The position numbers and the translations under genes are program-made. A stretch of 64,000 bases of DNA. Source: Acidobacteriota bacterium (GTDB lineage Bacteria > Acidobacteriota > Terriglobia > Acidiferrales > UBA7541). The stretch spans positions 1 through 64,000 of the forward strand of contig JABCZN010000006.1 of assembly GCA_013289665.1 (NCBI GenBank), read 5' to 3'. This document shows positions 28,725 through 37,915 of the stretch, piece after piece. Each line of letters begins with the position of its first letter. The first letter of the stretch is position 1. The notes under the pieces were generated by a model. That model was not told where the DNA came from. It saw only the letters and a list, made by a program, of their open reading frames with translations, and did no database searches.

Positions 28725-28873
28725 GATTCGTTTTGCAGCCTGATTGAGCGCATCTCATACTACCAGCAGATTTTCAGTTGCGGTCCTGAGCCTCTCCTTG
28801 CCGGACAGGCTCGGGATGACAAGCTCTCAGAAAATTCGCTTGTTGAAAATGTTTAATTTGGATGAAATGGCTG

Positions 28874-29734
28874 CTAGGGTTTGGCGGCGGCCGCAGGAGC
28901 TGGCGGAGGAGTTGTGGACGGTGGTTGGACTTCGGCCGGGGGATATGGCTTGAAGTCGGACCACTTGATGGTGACGCGGACGGGAACTTCGCGGCTTTGT
29001 ATTTTGTATACGTCTTCGGCGCGGGAGTAGTTGGGGAACCAGTATTTGCCATCCACGTTTTCTCGATACGTTTCGAACATATTGAACGGCAAATTGCCCG
29101 GACGCATCGGGCCGAGGTCGGTCACCCACTTGCCGTAGGTCTTCACGACTTCCAGATATTTCTGATCTACCCACAGGATGCCGTCAAAAAGCGGGTGCTT
29201 GCGGTCCAGTGTTTTGGGGTGGACCTCAAAAATGTAGCAGTCGATTTCGTCAACCTTTTCGCTGCTCAGGAACTTCACATTGTACTTGGCGAGCTGGTCT
29301 GTGGTTAACGGGAACGCCGGGACGCTGCCCAGATAGTGCGCGTCGTCAGGCTCGAATTGCAGATACTGCAGCGAGGATTGCGGCGCAGCGAGGGCTTTTT
29401 CGTAGAGCTGGCCGCTGCTGGAGCGGACGGCCTGATAGGTGGCGTTGTACTCGCCGGCGGGCTTTCCATCGGGGCCGAACTCCTGGATGCGCACGGTGCG
29501 GCGATAGGAATAAAGCGGGCGCTCGGTCTGATATAAATCTTCCTTCTTCGCAAATGTGCTGATGATCTGGGTGGGTGGCAGGGAGGGCGGAGCTTCGGGC
29601 TGAACGGCGCCCGTGACTCTCTCTATTTTGTGCTCGGGCGGAGGCGCTTGCGGGCCGGCGGGATTTTCCTGTGCTGTTACACCGGGAGGAGTCCAGAAAA
29701 AGCCCGCGAGAACGGCAACCGAGAAACCCTTCAT
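28874..29734 (-). CDS. Secreted hypothetical protein
   Basis: A 286-residue protein with a signal peptide (about 1-22, GVTAQ) and a Pro-rich linker. The globular domain includes YSYRRTVRIQEFGPDGKPAG, VDEIDCYIFEVHPKTLD and GKYWFPNYSRAED. The C-terminus is Pro/Ala-rich. The beta-rich pattern with 'FEVHPK' and 'WVD' strands resembles LolA-like envelope proteins expanded in Acidobacteria. Start at 29734 is chosen to fit the signal peptide; there is no strong ribosome site. Confidence 0.7.
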   Translation of the reverse strand: MKGFSVAVLAGFFWTPPGVTAQENPAGPQAPPPEHKIERVTGAVQPEAPPSLPPTQIISTFAKKEDLYQTERPLYSYRRTVRIQEFGPDGKPAGEYNATYQAVRSSSGQLYEKALAAPQSSLQYLQFEPDDAHYLGSVPAFPLTTDQLAKYNVKFLSSEKVDEIDCYIFEVHPKTLDRKHPLFDGILWVDQKYLEVVKTYGKWVTDLGPMRPGNLPFNMFETYRENVDGKYWFPNYSRAEDVYKIQSREVPVRVTIKWSDFKPYPPAEVQPPSTTPPPAPAAAAKP

Positions 29735-29912
29735 TATTTTCAAGTTCACGGAATTTGCGGGGTTGCGCTGCATATGGATTTGGATGCGAGGAGCAGAGGA
29801 TTGCGCCGCCTGACGTCCTGCGACCAGTGTAACGCAATGGCGGCAGGGCCGGGGGGCGATTTGGAGGAACGGCCGGAGGCTCTGGTAGACTCGAAATATT
29901 GAGAGTGAGGGG

Positions 29913-30194
29913 ATGGTCGCGCGTCGCTACATGGTCACGGGTCGTGTGCAAGGAGTGGGCTACCGGAATTTCGTGGAGCACACCGCGGGCAAGCTGAATG
30001 TGGACGGGTATGTGCGAAATCGCCGCGACGGCAGCGTCGAAGTGTTCGCGATGGGCACGGCCGAGGAATTGGCGAAGCTGCGCGGAGCGCTGGAGCGGGG
30101 GCCGATGATGGCGCAGGTGGGGCGTGTGAGCGAAGAACCGAGCGAGGTTGAAGCAAAATACATTGGGAATTTCACGGTTGAATTCACGGAATAA
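29913..30194 (+). CDS. acyP: Acylphosphatase
   Basis: A 93-residue enzyme that hydrolyses acyl phosphates. GRVQGVGYRNFV carries the substrate Arg (R18), and the catalytic Asn is N36 in GYVRN, spaced 18 residues from it as in known acylphosphatases. Followed 15 nt later by apt, likely one transcript. Confidence 0.95.
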   Translation: MVARRYMVTGRVQGVGYRNFVEHTAGKLNVDGYVRNRRDGSVEVFAMGTAEELAKLRGALERGPMMAQVGRVSEEPSEVEAKYIGNFTVEFTE

Positions 30195-30209
30195 CCAGGA
30201 GCCGAACGA

Positions 30210-30731
30210 ATGGAAGATTTGAAGAAGTTGATCCGCGAAATTCCGGACTATCCGAAACCAGGGATCCTTTTTTACGACATCACCACGCTGCTGAAGCACA
30301 AGAAGGGTTTTCACGCGATGATTGACCGGCTGTGTGGGCATTATGAGGGGCATACGATTGACCTGGTGGCGGGCATTGAGGCGCGCGGATTTATTTTTGC
30401 TCCCGCTCTGGCGTACCGGCTGAACGCGGGTTTTGTGCCGGTGCGGAAGCCGAACAAGCTGCCATCGAAGACGGCGAAAATCTCCTACGCGCTGGAGTAT
30501 GGAACAGACTCGATGGAAGTGCACGAGGACGCGGTAGAGAAGGGGCAGCGCGTGCTGCTGTGCGACGATTTGCTGGCCACGGGGGGAACGGCGGCGGCGG
30601 CAGTCGAGTTGATTCGATCGCTGGGCGGAGTTGTGGAAGGCGCGGCGTTTGCGGTGGAACTGACTTTTCTGAACGGCCGGGCGAAGTTGCCGGGAATTGA
30701 TGTGTTTTCGCTGATGCAGTATGCCAAGTGA
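30210..30731 (+). CDS. apt: Adenine phosphoribosyltransferase
   Basis: A 173-residue purine salvage enzyme making AMP from adenine and [34 protein letters not shown] and the PRPP loop [16 protein letters not shown] are all present. Length is standard. Ribosome site AGGAGCCGAACG precedes the ATG. It is convergent with rlmB, with terminator-like hairpins between. Confidence 0.96.
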   Translation: MEDLKKLIREIPDYPKPGILFYDITTLLKHKKGFHAMIDRLCGHYEGHTIDLVAGIEARGFIFAPALAYRLNAGFVPVRKPNKLPSKTAKISYALEYGTDSMEVHEDAVEKGQRVLLCDDLLATGGTAAAAVELIRSLGGVVEGAAFAVELTFLNGRAKLPGIDVFSLMQYAK

Positions 30732-30840
30732 AAGCGCTCCGTGCGCCAGCGCTGTTTCCTAATGGTTTCCGTTCTACTCATGCGTTTTCGACTGCAGGAA
30801 ACTGCGGGCAGCCGTGCTGAGACTGGTACCCACACATAAT

Positions 30841-30857
30841 AAAAGGGCACCCTTTTT
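30841..30857. terminator. Bidirectional terminator-like hairpin after apt
   Basis: AAAAGGGCACCCTTTTT is a near-perfect palindrome. The stem with flanking A and T runs could end transcription in both directions between the convergent apt and rlmB genes. The loop is small, so strength is uncertain. Confidence 0.5.
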
Positions 30858-30919
30858 CCAATGTGTTGATCCTTGTGCTCAATACTCCGGACAGCCCAGC
30901 TTGATGAGGATTATTGGCA

Positions 30920-30940
30920 GAGAGACTCGGTCTCTCTTTC
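30920..30940. terminator. Terminator-like hairpin before the rlmB stop
   Basis: AGAGAGAC and GTCTCTCT pair across TCG and are followed by TTC on the plus strand, 20 nt from the rlmB stop. A modest candidate for ending apt or rlmB transcripts. Confidence 0.45.
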
Positions 30941-30957
30941 TGAGTGCTGATATCTGA

Positions 30958-31704
30958 CTACTGAGTAGACTTGCGGTGGCGCTGGCGGAGGGCTTCGAAC
31001 AGGACTACGCCTGTGGCTACGCTGACGTTGAGGGATTTTACGGGGCCGGTGGTGGGTAACGAGACCAGGAAGTCGCAGCGCTTGCGGGTTAGTTCGTGCA
31101 GACCGTTCGCTTCGCCACCCATGACGATGCCGGTGGGTGTTGTGTAATCCAGTTCGGTGTAGCTTTTCACGGAGGTTTCATCCAGGCCTACCAGCCAGTA
31201 GCCCGCTTGCTTTAATTCTTCCATTGCGCGGACCAGATTCACAACCTTGGCGACGGGCAAGTGTGCTAGTGCGCCCGCTGAAGCGCGTGCCACTGCGTCG
31301 GTGAGTCCGGCGGCGCGGCGTTCGGGGATGACGATGCCGTGTGCCCCGGCGGCTAGCGCGGTGCGGATGATGGCGCCGAGGTTGTGGGGATCTTCGACGC
31401 CGTCAAGCAGGACAATCAGGCCGGCCTGGCCTTTGGATTTGTTGGCTTGGTCGAGGAGGCTTTCAAGTGTGGCTGGTGGACGCGCGGCGGCAATAGCTAC
31501 GACGCCTTGATGATCACGGGAGTTGGCGAGGCGGTCGAGCTGGCTGCGATCTTCAAAGCGGACGGGGATGTTTTGCGCGCGGGCGAGTTCGACGATTTCT
31601 TCGACGCGGGTGTCCTGGCGGCCTTTGGCGATTAGGATGCGATCGAAGGCGCTGCCGGCTTCGAGAGCTTCGCGAATGGCGTGAATGCCGGTGAGACGAT
31701 CCAT
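30958..31704 (-). CDS. rlmB: 23S rRNA 2'-O-methyltransferase, RlmB/SpoU family
   Basis: A 248-residue SPOUT methyltransferase. The N-terminal substrate-binding domain (GIHAIREALEAGSAFDRIL) is followed by the knot domain with LLDGVEDPHNLGAIIRTA, the IVMGGEANGLHELTRKRCD loop and SLNVSVATGVVLFEA. These are diagnostic of RlmB/TrmH-group enzymes; RlmB methylates G2251 of 23S rRNA. The exact rRNA target is inferred from family. Confidence 0.93.
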   Translation of the reverse strand: MDRLTGIHAIREALEAGSAFDRILIAKGRQDTRVEEIVELARAQNIPVRFEDRSQLDRLANSRDHQGVVAIAAARPPATLESLLDQANKSKGQAGLIVLLDGVEDPHNLGAIIRTALAAGAHGIVIPERRAAGLTDAVARASAGALAHLPVAKVVNLVRAMEELKQAGYWLVGLDETSVKSYTELDYTTPTGIVMGGEANGLHELTRKRCDFLVSLPTTGPVKSLNVSVATGVVLFEALRQRHRKSTQ

Positions 31705-31760
31705 GGGAAGAGAGTTTACAGATGAACGTTCAAAGTTGAAAGTTCGGGGGAAAGAAAGAA

Positions 31761-31812
31761 ATAGATTTAACGCAGAGGTCGCTGAGGAAGAGCGCAGAGT
31801 GCGCTGAGAGAT
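31761..31812. repeat. CGCAGAG-type dispersed repeat
   Basis: AGATTTAACGCAGAGGTCGC followed by TGAGGAAGAGCGCAGAG. It contains CGCAGAG twice after TTTAAC. A related TTTTAACACAGAGTACGCAG string occurs near 50370. Such TTTAACRCAGAG strings are widespread in intergenic DNA of many soil bacteria; origin unknown. Confidence 0.45.
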
Positions 31813-31882
31813 TGGGGCGAAGGATTTATTGGGGGTGGAGGGGTAAACCGTAAAAGCGGAAGCTTCGCTCCCGCACTCAAAA

Positions 31883-32431
31883 TTAGTCGAGAGCGGAGCA
31901 GAATTCGAGAATGCGGGTGCGGACGGATTTTACGGGGGTGAGGAACGGGAGGGTGGCGGCTTCGTCGAGGAGGAGGATGACGCGATCGAGTTCGCCTTCG
32001 CCGACTCGGCCGGTGAGCGCGAGACGAATGGGATTAAAAAGATCGCGGCTTCGGACGCCACAAGTTTCCTTCAAGTATGTGGCGACCTCCTTGAAGCGCT
32101 CGGAGGTGAAAGGAGCCGGCTCGAGGAGGAACAGGGCGAGATGGCGGATGACGTCACGGGCGGCGTAACGCGAGATGGCGGCTTGGGCGTCGGGGGATTC
32201 GAGGATTCGGGCGGCGTCGTAGTGGAAAACGGGACGAAGGAGATTAGTTAGGGCGGTGCGGTTTTCGGCGTAGTGGCCGAGAAGTTGCGCGGCACGCTCG
32301 GCCCACGCGAGGTGCTCGGGGGTGGGAGCGGTGGTTAGCCAGCGGTTTTCGTGGAGAAGAGTGATGATGTGGGTTGCAGTGTAGGGATTGGGGTGCGGGG
32401 GATGTTCGGCGAGGTGGTTGTTGAGGGGCAT
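31883..32431 (-). CDS. Free-standing GluRS C-terminal (anticodon-binding) domain-like protein
   Basis: A 182-residue protein without catalytic HIGH or KMSKS motifs. The last 90 residues (RFKEVATYLKETCGV, LFNPIRLALTGRVGEGELD, the VRTRI end) resemble the anticodon-binding end of glutamyl-tRNA synthetase, where 'plR.altG' is a hallmark. It lies 83 nt after ispF in yacL-ispD-ispF order; in Firmicutes gltX occupies this place. It may be a relic or a domain recruited for tRNA binding or regulation. The N-terminal 80 residues are unassigned. Confidence 0.65.
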   Translation of the reverse strand: MPLNNHLAEHPPHPNPYTATHIITLLHENRWLTTAPTPEHLAWAERAAQLLGHYAENRTALTNLLRPVFHYDAARILESPDAQAAISRYAARDVIRHLALFLLEPAPFTSERFKEVATYLKETCGVRSRDLFNPIRLALTGRVGEGELDRVILLLDEAATLPFLTPVKSVRTRILEFCSALD

Positions 32432-32453
32432 GGGGAGAGTTTAACGCATTAAG

Positions 32454-32522
32454 AACGGCCCGCCGCGGACGGCGGGCCCTAGAAAGCGAACAACGGGCTG
32501 GGCGAGCCCGGTCCCTACAAGG
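32454..32522. repeat. Two dispersed GC palindromes
   Basis: The first, at 32457-32482, is GGCCCGCCGCGGACGGCGGG followed by CCCTAG. The second, at 32494-32522, is CGGGCTGGGCGAGCCCG followed by GTCCCTACAAGG. Both pair a GC stem with a CTA tail, as in the other members. They lie between ispF and the GluRS-like gene. Confidence 0.6.
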
Positions 32523-32991
32523 AGAGCGTGGCTACCACGTGGGCGGCGATGGCTTCGCCGCGGCCTATCGCGTCTACGCCTTCGTTGGTTTTGGCTTTCA
32601 GGTGGATTTTTTCGGCGGGGACGCGGAGGGCTTTGGCGAGAGCTTCGCGCATTTTGGGGAAATGCGGGCCGAGTTTCGGGCGCTCCAAGATTACGACTGC
32701 GTCCACGTGTTCAATAGCAAGATGTTTCTCGTCGAGGAGTTTGCGGGCGTACTCGAGAAATTGAAGACTGTTGGCGCCTTTCCACTTGAGATCCGTGTCG
32801 GGAAAATGCGTGCCGATGTCGCCCAGGCCCGCGGCGCCTAACAGCGCGTCGCAGAGCGCGTGGGCGATGACGTCGCCGTCGGAATGTCCGACGGGGCCTT
32901 TGTCGAAGGGGACTTCGATGCCGCCGATGATGAGTTTGCGCCCTTCGGCGAGGCGATGCAGGTCGTAGCCGATGCCGCAGCGAACGCTCAT
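32515..32991 (-). CDS. ispF: 2-C-methyl-D-erythritol 2,4-cyclodiphosphate synthase
   Basis: A 158-residue MEP-pathway enzyme. GIGYDLHRLAEGRKLIIGG (metal Asp and His) opens the protein, followed by KGPVGHSDGDVIAHALCDALLGA and AKTNEGVDAIGRGEAIAAHVV. Full length. It overlaps ispD by 4 nt (ATGA), so ispD-ispF are coupled steps of isoprenoid synthesis. Confidence 0.96.
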   Translation of the reverse strand: MSVRCGIGYDLHRLAEGRKLIIGGIEVPFDKGPVGHSDGDVIAHALCDALLGAAGLGDIGTHFPDTDLKWKGANSLQFLEYARKLLDEKHLAIEHVDAVVILERPKLGPHFPKMREALAKALRVPAEKIHLKAKTNEGVDAIGRGEAIAAHVVATLSL

Positions 32992-33704
32992 GCTTTTTTC
33001 TGCTCGAGCTGGAGATAAAAGCCGGCGAGGGCCATATCGGAGGGTTTGGTGATTTTGATGTTGCGCTCGGAGCCGTGAATCACGTGGACGTCGTGGCCGA
33101 GGCGCTCGACAAGGCCCGCTTCGTCGGAGGCGTTGGCGCCGTCGGCTTCGGCGCGGGCAAAGGCTTCTTTGAGAAGACGTGTTTCGAACACCTGGGGCGT
33201 TTGCGCTAGGACGATGCGTTCGCGGGGAACGGTGCTGGTGATGAGGGCTACATCTTCGGGAAGGCTGGCGCGTTTTACCTCTTTCACGGTGTCCATCGCG
33301 GGGATGCCGACGATGGCCGCTTTGCAGCGGCGGGCTTCTTCGATTACGCGGGTGATGTGCTCGACGGCAACGAACGGACGAACGGCATCGTGGACGAGTA
33401 CGAGTTCGGTGTCGTTCGAGACCAGTTTCAAGGCGGCTGCTACGGACTCTTGGCGAGAGTCTCCGCCTTTAATTACGCGCACCGGTTGCTTGAATTTTTC
33501 CTGGCGGAGGCGAGCTTCGAGCTTTTCGATGCCGTCCTGACGGGTGGCAACGATGATTTCGGTGACTAGCGGGCAAGAGGCGATGCGGCGCACGCTGAGA
33601 ACAGCAATGGGCACGCCGTCGAGTTCCAGAAACTGCTTCGGCGTCTCGGCGCCCATGCGCGTGCCGAGACCTGCGGCAGGAAGGATGGCTGTAATCTGAC
33701 CCAT
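32988..33704 (-). CDS. ispD: 2-C-methyl-D-erythritol 4-phosphate cytidylyltransferase
   Basis: A 238-residue enzyme forming CDP-methylerythritol. The nucleotide-binding start ILPAAGLGTRMG is intact, then TPKQFLELDGVPI, VHDAVRPFV and ASDEAGLVERLG. ATG 33704 is the start closest to the family N-terminus; the upstream frame has no similarity. A 268-nt gap separates it from yacL. Confidence 0.95.
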   Translation of the reverse strand: MGQITAILPAAGLGTRMGAETPKQFLELDGVPIAVLSVRRIASCPLVTEIIVATRQDGIEKLEARLRQEKFKQPVRVIKGGDSRQESVAAALKLVSNDTELVLVHDAVRPFVAVEHITRVIEEARRCKAAIVGIPAMDTVKEVKRASLPEDVALITSTVPRERIVLAQTPQVFETRLLKEAFARAEADGANASDEAGLVERLGHDVHVIHGSERNIKITKPSDMALAGFYLQLEQKKA

Positions 33705-33972
33705 AGCGTGACAGCAGACCGGCTGAAGCGACACCTTGCGGGCCCAAGCGCGGGATGCAGAAGGGAAAGTGTACCGCAACAATGGGGTGGAAGAAAAATG
33801 GTGGGGGGTGGAAGAGGGGGACTGGTACGGGCGATGGCTTGGTCGGATGGTTCGGGTTTAGAGAAGCGCACAAACAGGGGTGGCTGTGCCAGAGAGGCAC
33901 GGTGATTCGGAAGTTCTGTGATGGGGCTTACGCCGCAAAAGCGACAGCTTCTCACTCGCACGCAAGAGTGCC

Positions 33973-35208
33973 CTACAAGGCGTCGGGGTAGGGGTTGACT
34001 GCTGGTGGGTCAATAGCAGCAGAGGTTTCAGAGCGCGGCGGGCGTAAGGAGTGGCCGTTGCCACCGTTGGCGCCATCCGCACGCGAGCCTGCGCCAGCAG
34101 CGGCGGCGCGGACGGAGCCAGAGTCGGTGCGCTCGTCGAGGCGGCCGAAAATCATTTTGCCGGCGGGCGTCTGGTGAACGGAAGTGACCAGGATGTCCAA
34201 GGTGCGGTTGATGAACCGGCGGGCGCCATCCACGACCACCATGGTGCCGTCATCAAGATAGGCAACGCCCTGGGTGGGCTCCTTTCCTTCGCGCAGGATG
34301 AGGACCCGCATCGATTCGCCGGGCAGCACGGCGGGCTTCAGAGCGTTGGCCAGCTCGTTGATATTCAGCACGGGAATATTCTGGACCCGCGCCACTTTGT
34401 TCAGGTTGTAATCGTTGGTCACGATTTTGGAGCCGGTGCGCCGGGCCAGTTCCACGAGCTTCTGGTCCACGCCTGCGTGACCCGCAATATCGTCATCCAG
34501 CACGCGAATCTCAAGGCCGGGCATTTTCTGCATGCGCTGCAGGACTTCCAGGCCGCGGCGGCCGCGCTGGCGTTTCAAGGAATCGGAAGAATCGGCGACC
34601 ATCTGCAGCTCGTGAAGCACGAAGCGGGGGAGGCCGAGCGAACCGTCGAGAAAATGAGTTTCGCAAATATCCGCGATGCGGCCGTCAATGAGGACACTGG
34701 TGTCGACCAGCTTCATCAGCGAGGGGGCGGCGGCCGGAGCAGCGACATTGGCTTGCCCGGGCAACGCGACTTGCCGCAAATCCCGCCCTCGCCGCGTGCC
34801 GATCACCAATCCGAGGTAGCTGAGCGATAGCAACGAAGCGAACTCAACGAAGGACTTGGCGGGTTCAAGAGCCGAGGTGCGGGAAACAACGAGGGTAATC
34901 AGGAGGGATGCGAGCAGGCCCAGGACCACGCCGACCGCACCCCCCACAAGCCCGCTGATCTCCGCGTGGCGGAGTCTTAACTCCGCGAGGAGAATCACCA
35001 TGGCGATGAAGAAGCCGAGGCCTGCGGCGGGAAGTCCGTGGAAATTGAAGGGGTGCAGGGCAAAACAGAGGGAGACCGAAGCGCCGAACAGCGCGAAGCG
35101 GACGACCCAGAAATCCCAGTCCTGGCCAGGCAGTCCGCGCATCTTTGCTCTGGACAACGAGGACCCCGAGTAAGGACTGCCGGCTTGGCTCGACCCTGGA
35201 CCGTTCAT
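33973..35208 (-). CDS. yacL: Membrane-anchored PIN/TRAM nuclease, YacL family
   Basis: A 411-residue protein. About four transmembrane helices occupy residues 32-135. A PIN nuclease domain then begins with LVDTSVLIDGRIADI (first acidic residue) and includes KIVTNDYNLNKVA. A TRAM domain near GVAYLDDGTMVVVDGARRFI suggests RNA binding. The last 60 residues are Gly/Ala/Arg-rich. GTGAGG precedes the ATG. Order yacL-ispD-ispF is as in Firmicutes. Its RNA target is unknown. Confidence 0.92.
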   Translation of the reverse strand: MNGPGSSQAGSPYSGSSLSRAKMRGLPGQDWDFWVVRFALFGASVSLCFALHPFNFHGLPAAGLGFFIAMVILLAELRLRHAEISGLVGGAVGVVLGLLASLLITLVVSRTSALEPAKSFVEFASLLSLSYLGLVIGTRRGRDLRQVALPGQANVAAPAAAPSLMKLVDTSVLIDGRIADICETHFLDGSLGLPRFVLHELQMVADSSDSLKRQRGRRGLEVLQRMQKMPGLEIRVLDDDIAGHAGVDQKLVELARRTGSKIVTNDYNLNKVARVQNIPVLNINELANALKPAVLPGESMRVLILREGKEPTQGVAYLDDGTMVVVDGARRFINRTLDILVTSVHQTPAGKMIFGRLDERTDSGSVRAAAAGAGSRADGANGGNGHSLRPPRSETSAAIDPPAVNPYPDAL

Positions 35209-35373
35209 AGGACCTCACGGTACCGCGTACGATCAACCGCTCCGCGGAGCATGGGAGCAAAGAAGGCTAGCTGAGGAAAGAGCCCTTCCTGCCGGAGCAG
35301 GTAACTTGATGGACTGTATACTCTTGAATTAGCGTTACGTCAAGTCCGAGTGAGGAGAGCCGAACCTGAGGTT

Positions 35374-36585
35374 TCAGGAGAGATAGAAACGCGGGACGCG
35401 CTGGCTGACGCCGCTGATGAGATCGGAGGTGACTGTGCCGATGCTGCGCGCCACGACGTTGGCCGGATAGACGTGGCTGCCCTCGGTGCCATAGAGCGTG
35501 GCGACATCGCCAATTGCGGCGTCGGGAACATCGGTGACATCGAGCATCACCACGTCCATTGAAACGATGCCGATGATCGGGGCAGCGTGGCCGCGGACGT
35601 ACAGCGCGCCACGATTTCCGAGCGAGCGGTGAACGCCGTCGGCATAACCCGCGGAAACAACGGCGATACGCGACGGGCGCTGGGCGATCCAAGTGGCGTC
35701 GTAGCCGACGGCTTCGCCGGCGGCGATACACCGGACACTCATCAGGCGCGCCCGGAGACTCATCACCGGACGCAAAGGCAATTTCTTTTCGAATTCCGTC
35801 CGGCGCTCGGGTGGATCGAAACCAGGGTGATATCCATAGAGAATCGCGCCGGGGCGCACCATGTCGGCCCAGGTTTCCGGGCGCGCAGCGATGGCGGCGC
35901 TGTTGGCGATGTGCAGGATGCCGGGATCCGCGCCGAGGGTGCGGAGGCGTTCGACGGTTGAATAAAAGCGATCAAGTTGCTGCTGGGTCTGATGACCGAG
36001 CTCCGTTTCAGTCAAAACTTCAGAAGACGCGAGGTGCGTAAAGGTGCCGGCGAGGTTGAGGTGCTTGCATTTCGCGAGTTGACGGGCAAAGCAATCGGCA
36101 TCTTTGGGCATGATGCCCAGGCGGTTCATGCCGGTGTCAATCTTGAGCTGCACGGGGACATTTTTTTTCCGCAGCTTTGCGGCGGCGGCTTCAAATGCGA
36201 GTAGTTGTTCGCACCGATGAATCGCCGGCGTCAAATTGTGCTGGAGGAGATTTTTCTCTTCGCCCGGCCAGAAGCCGCCAAGAACCAGAATCGGAGTGCG
36301 AACGCCGGCCTTGCGGACCTCGATGCCTTCACCGGCAGAGGCTACGCCGAACCAGTCCGAGCCGGCCTTTTCCAAAATCTTCGCGACTTGCGGGCCGCCG
36401 TGGCCGTAGGCGTTGCCCTTGACAATGGAGAGAACTTTTCGCGGCGCCTTGCGTTTTTCGGAAGCCGGGTTCACATAGTCGCGGATGGCGCGAAGATTTC
36501 CAATGAGCGCGGAGAGAGAAATCTCGGCCCAGACGGGGCGTCCGACGAAATCCGGGGGACTCTGATTTTTCCTGCTGCGGGTCAT
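35374..36585 (-). CDS. alr: Alanine racemase
   Basis: A 403-residue PLP enzyme converting L- to D-alanine for peptidoglycan. The PLP lysine is in VLSIVKGNAYGHG (about residue 56). Other signatures: VQLKIDTGMNRLGI, GAILYGYHPG and the C-terminal VGYDATWIAQRPSRIAVV and VSMDVVMLDVTD. AGGAATATTC is a clear ribosome site. It lies downstream of dnaB, a common arrangement. Confidence 0.96.
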   Translation of the reverse strand: MTRSRKNQSPPDFVGRPVWAEISLSALIGNLRAIRDYVNPASEKRKAPRKVLSIVKGNAYGHGGPQVAKILEKAGSDWFGVASAGEGIEVRKAGVRTPILVLGGFWPGEEKNLLQHNLTPAIHRCEQLLAFEAAAAKLRKKNVPVQLKIDTGMNRLGIMPKDADCFARQLAKCKHLNLAGTFTHLASSEVLTETELGHQTQQQLDRFYSTVERLRTLGADPGILHIANSAAIAARPETWADMVRPGAILYGYHPGFDPPERRTEFEKKLPLRPVMSLRARLMSVRCIAAGEAVGYDATWIAQRPSRIAVVSAGYADGVHRSLGNRGALYVRGHAAPIIGIVSMDVVMLDVTDVPDAAIGDVATLYGTEGSHVYPANVVARSIGTVTSDLISGVSQRVPRFYLS

Positions 36586-36891
36586 GAATATTCCTGAAAG
36601 AACTAGTGTACGGCATTCGCGCGCAACGGTGGAAAGCCGGGATGAGGCGCCACGCGCGAGAATGACAACAGCTCCAGGAGGAGCAATCGGGATGCCATGC
36701 GGCGGTTCTGAGGCGATCAGCGAAGCTCAATTAAATCCTTGCCGAGCAAGGAGATACGAATGACCCTCAGGAGTCTGAAACGGAGTCTCAACAATCACCT
36801 GTGGGCGTCCGGACGCAGTGTGTCAACGGTCTAGAGAATGCAGATTCAAGACACTTGGGCTTGGGCGCTTCGGAGACAGAACCGACGCTGA
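36586..36891. other. Intergenic region between alr and a GNAT gene
   Basis: About 306 bases upstream of alr. No gene, repeat or terminator with convincing structure was found. The short open frames here lack ribosome sites and homology. It probably holds the alr promoter. Confidence 0.5.
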
Positions 36892-37353
36892 TCAGAAGAG
36901 CTTGCGATAGACCAGGAAACCGGAACGCTCGGCCAACTTGTCGTAGAGCTGCATGGCGGTGTGGTTTGTTTCCTGGGTTTGCCAATAGACGCGATTCGAG
37001 CCGGCGAGCTTTGCTTGCTCGTAAACTGCGTTGATGAGGGCGCGGCCTACGCCCTGTCCGCGGGCGGATTCGCCAGTGAACAGATCCTGTAAATAGCAAA
37101 CCGGAGCAATGGAAATCGTGCTGCGGTGAAAGAGGTAATGCGTCAGGCCGAGCAGCTGGCTGCTACTTTCCGCAACGAGAGCGTGCACTGGTTCATAGGC
37201 ATCGAAGAAGCGCGACCAGGTCATGCGGGTGATTTCAGAGGAGAGCGCGGTCGGGCCGGAGCGGCCATAGAACGCGTTGTACCCGTCCCACAAGCGCCGC
37301 CACTGGCCGTAATCCTGTCGAGTAACGAAACGAATGGAGAGGCCAGGGGGCAT
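36892..37353 (-). CDS. GNAT-family N-acetyltransferase
   Basis: A 153-residue acetyltransferase. The acetyl-CoA loop is LFTGESARGQGVGRALINAV (Q/R-x2-G-x-G/A), followed by NRVYWQTQETNHTAMQLYD, typical of GNAT motif B. CAGGATC precedes ATG 37353; the frame extends to 37380. Substrate unknown. Confidence 0.88.
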   Translation of the reverse strand: MPPGLSIRFVTRQDYGQWRRLWDGYNAFYGRSGPTALSSEITRMTWSRFFDAYEPVHALVAESSSQLLGLTHYLFHRSTISIAPVCYLQDLFTGESARGQGVGRALINAVYEQAKLAGSNRVYWQTQETNHTAMQLYDKLAERSGFLVYRKLF

Positions 37354-37522
37354 TTTTGATCCTGCATTTCTGCGCAGCACTCGATGGGCGCAACGCGCTG
37401 AGAGTAGATAGCCATCCCATTAGACATTTGGAGTGCGTGAGCCGCAACTATCCACGCTCGAGTGCTTGACAGACAAATTGGATTGCTCGGTGTTGATGGC
37501 ACTTAGTGAAACGCAGATTATT

Positions 37523-37915
37523 TCAGGGGACGAGTTGGGTGGAGATCCACCACGTGTTTCCACACTGGTCTTTGACGCCGCCGCGGAGGTCGGGGTCGCC
37601 GGGTTTGTGGACGGGTTCCTGGACGGAGACCCCGCCGGCAGCGAGGGCTTTCTTGTAGGTCGATTGCGCATCTGGCACGTAGACGTGGAGCCAGACCGGG
37701 AAGGCCGGATAGGCGCCGCTTGCGTCGGCGATCATCACGACGGTGTCGTTAACGCGAATTTCGGCGTGCATGATTTTGCCGCCGGGGCCGTCGAAACGGC
37801 GGAGTGGTGTAGCGTCGAACGTTTTTTTCAGGAAATCGAGGACTTGCTGTGCGTGGTCCGCGACGACGTAGACGGAAACGGAATTGTAGTTTTCGGGTTT
37901 CCAGGTTTGGCTCAT
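37523..37915 (-). CDS. VOC (glyoxalase/bleomycin resistance) family protein
   Basis: A 130-residue single VOC fold. The first half has SVSVYVVADHAQQVLDFL and HAEIRVNDTVVMIADAS; the second half has PVHKPGDPDLRGGVKDQCGN, the usual metal-site Glu/His region. Such proteins bind divalent metals and act as dioxygenases or isomerases, but many are uncharacterised. GAGGACAAACAA precedes the ATG. Confidence 0.88.
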   Translation of the reverse strand: MSQTWKPENYNSVSVYVVADHAQQVLDFLKKTFDATPLRRFDGPGGKIMHAEIRVNDTVVMIADASGAYPAFPVWLHVYVPDAQSTYKKALAAGGVSVQEPVHKPGDPDLRGGVKDQCGNTWWISTQLVP

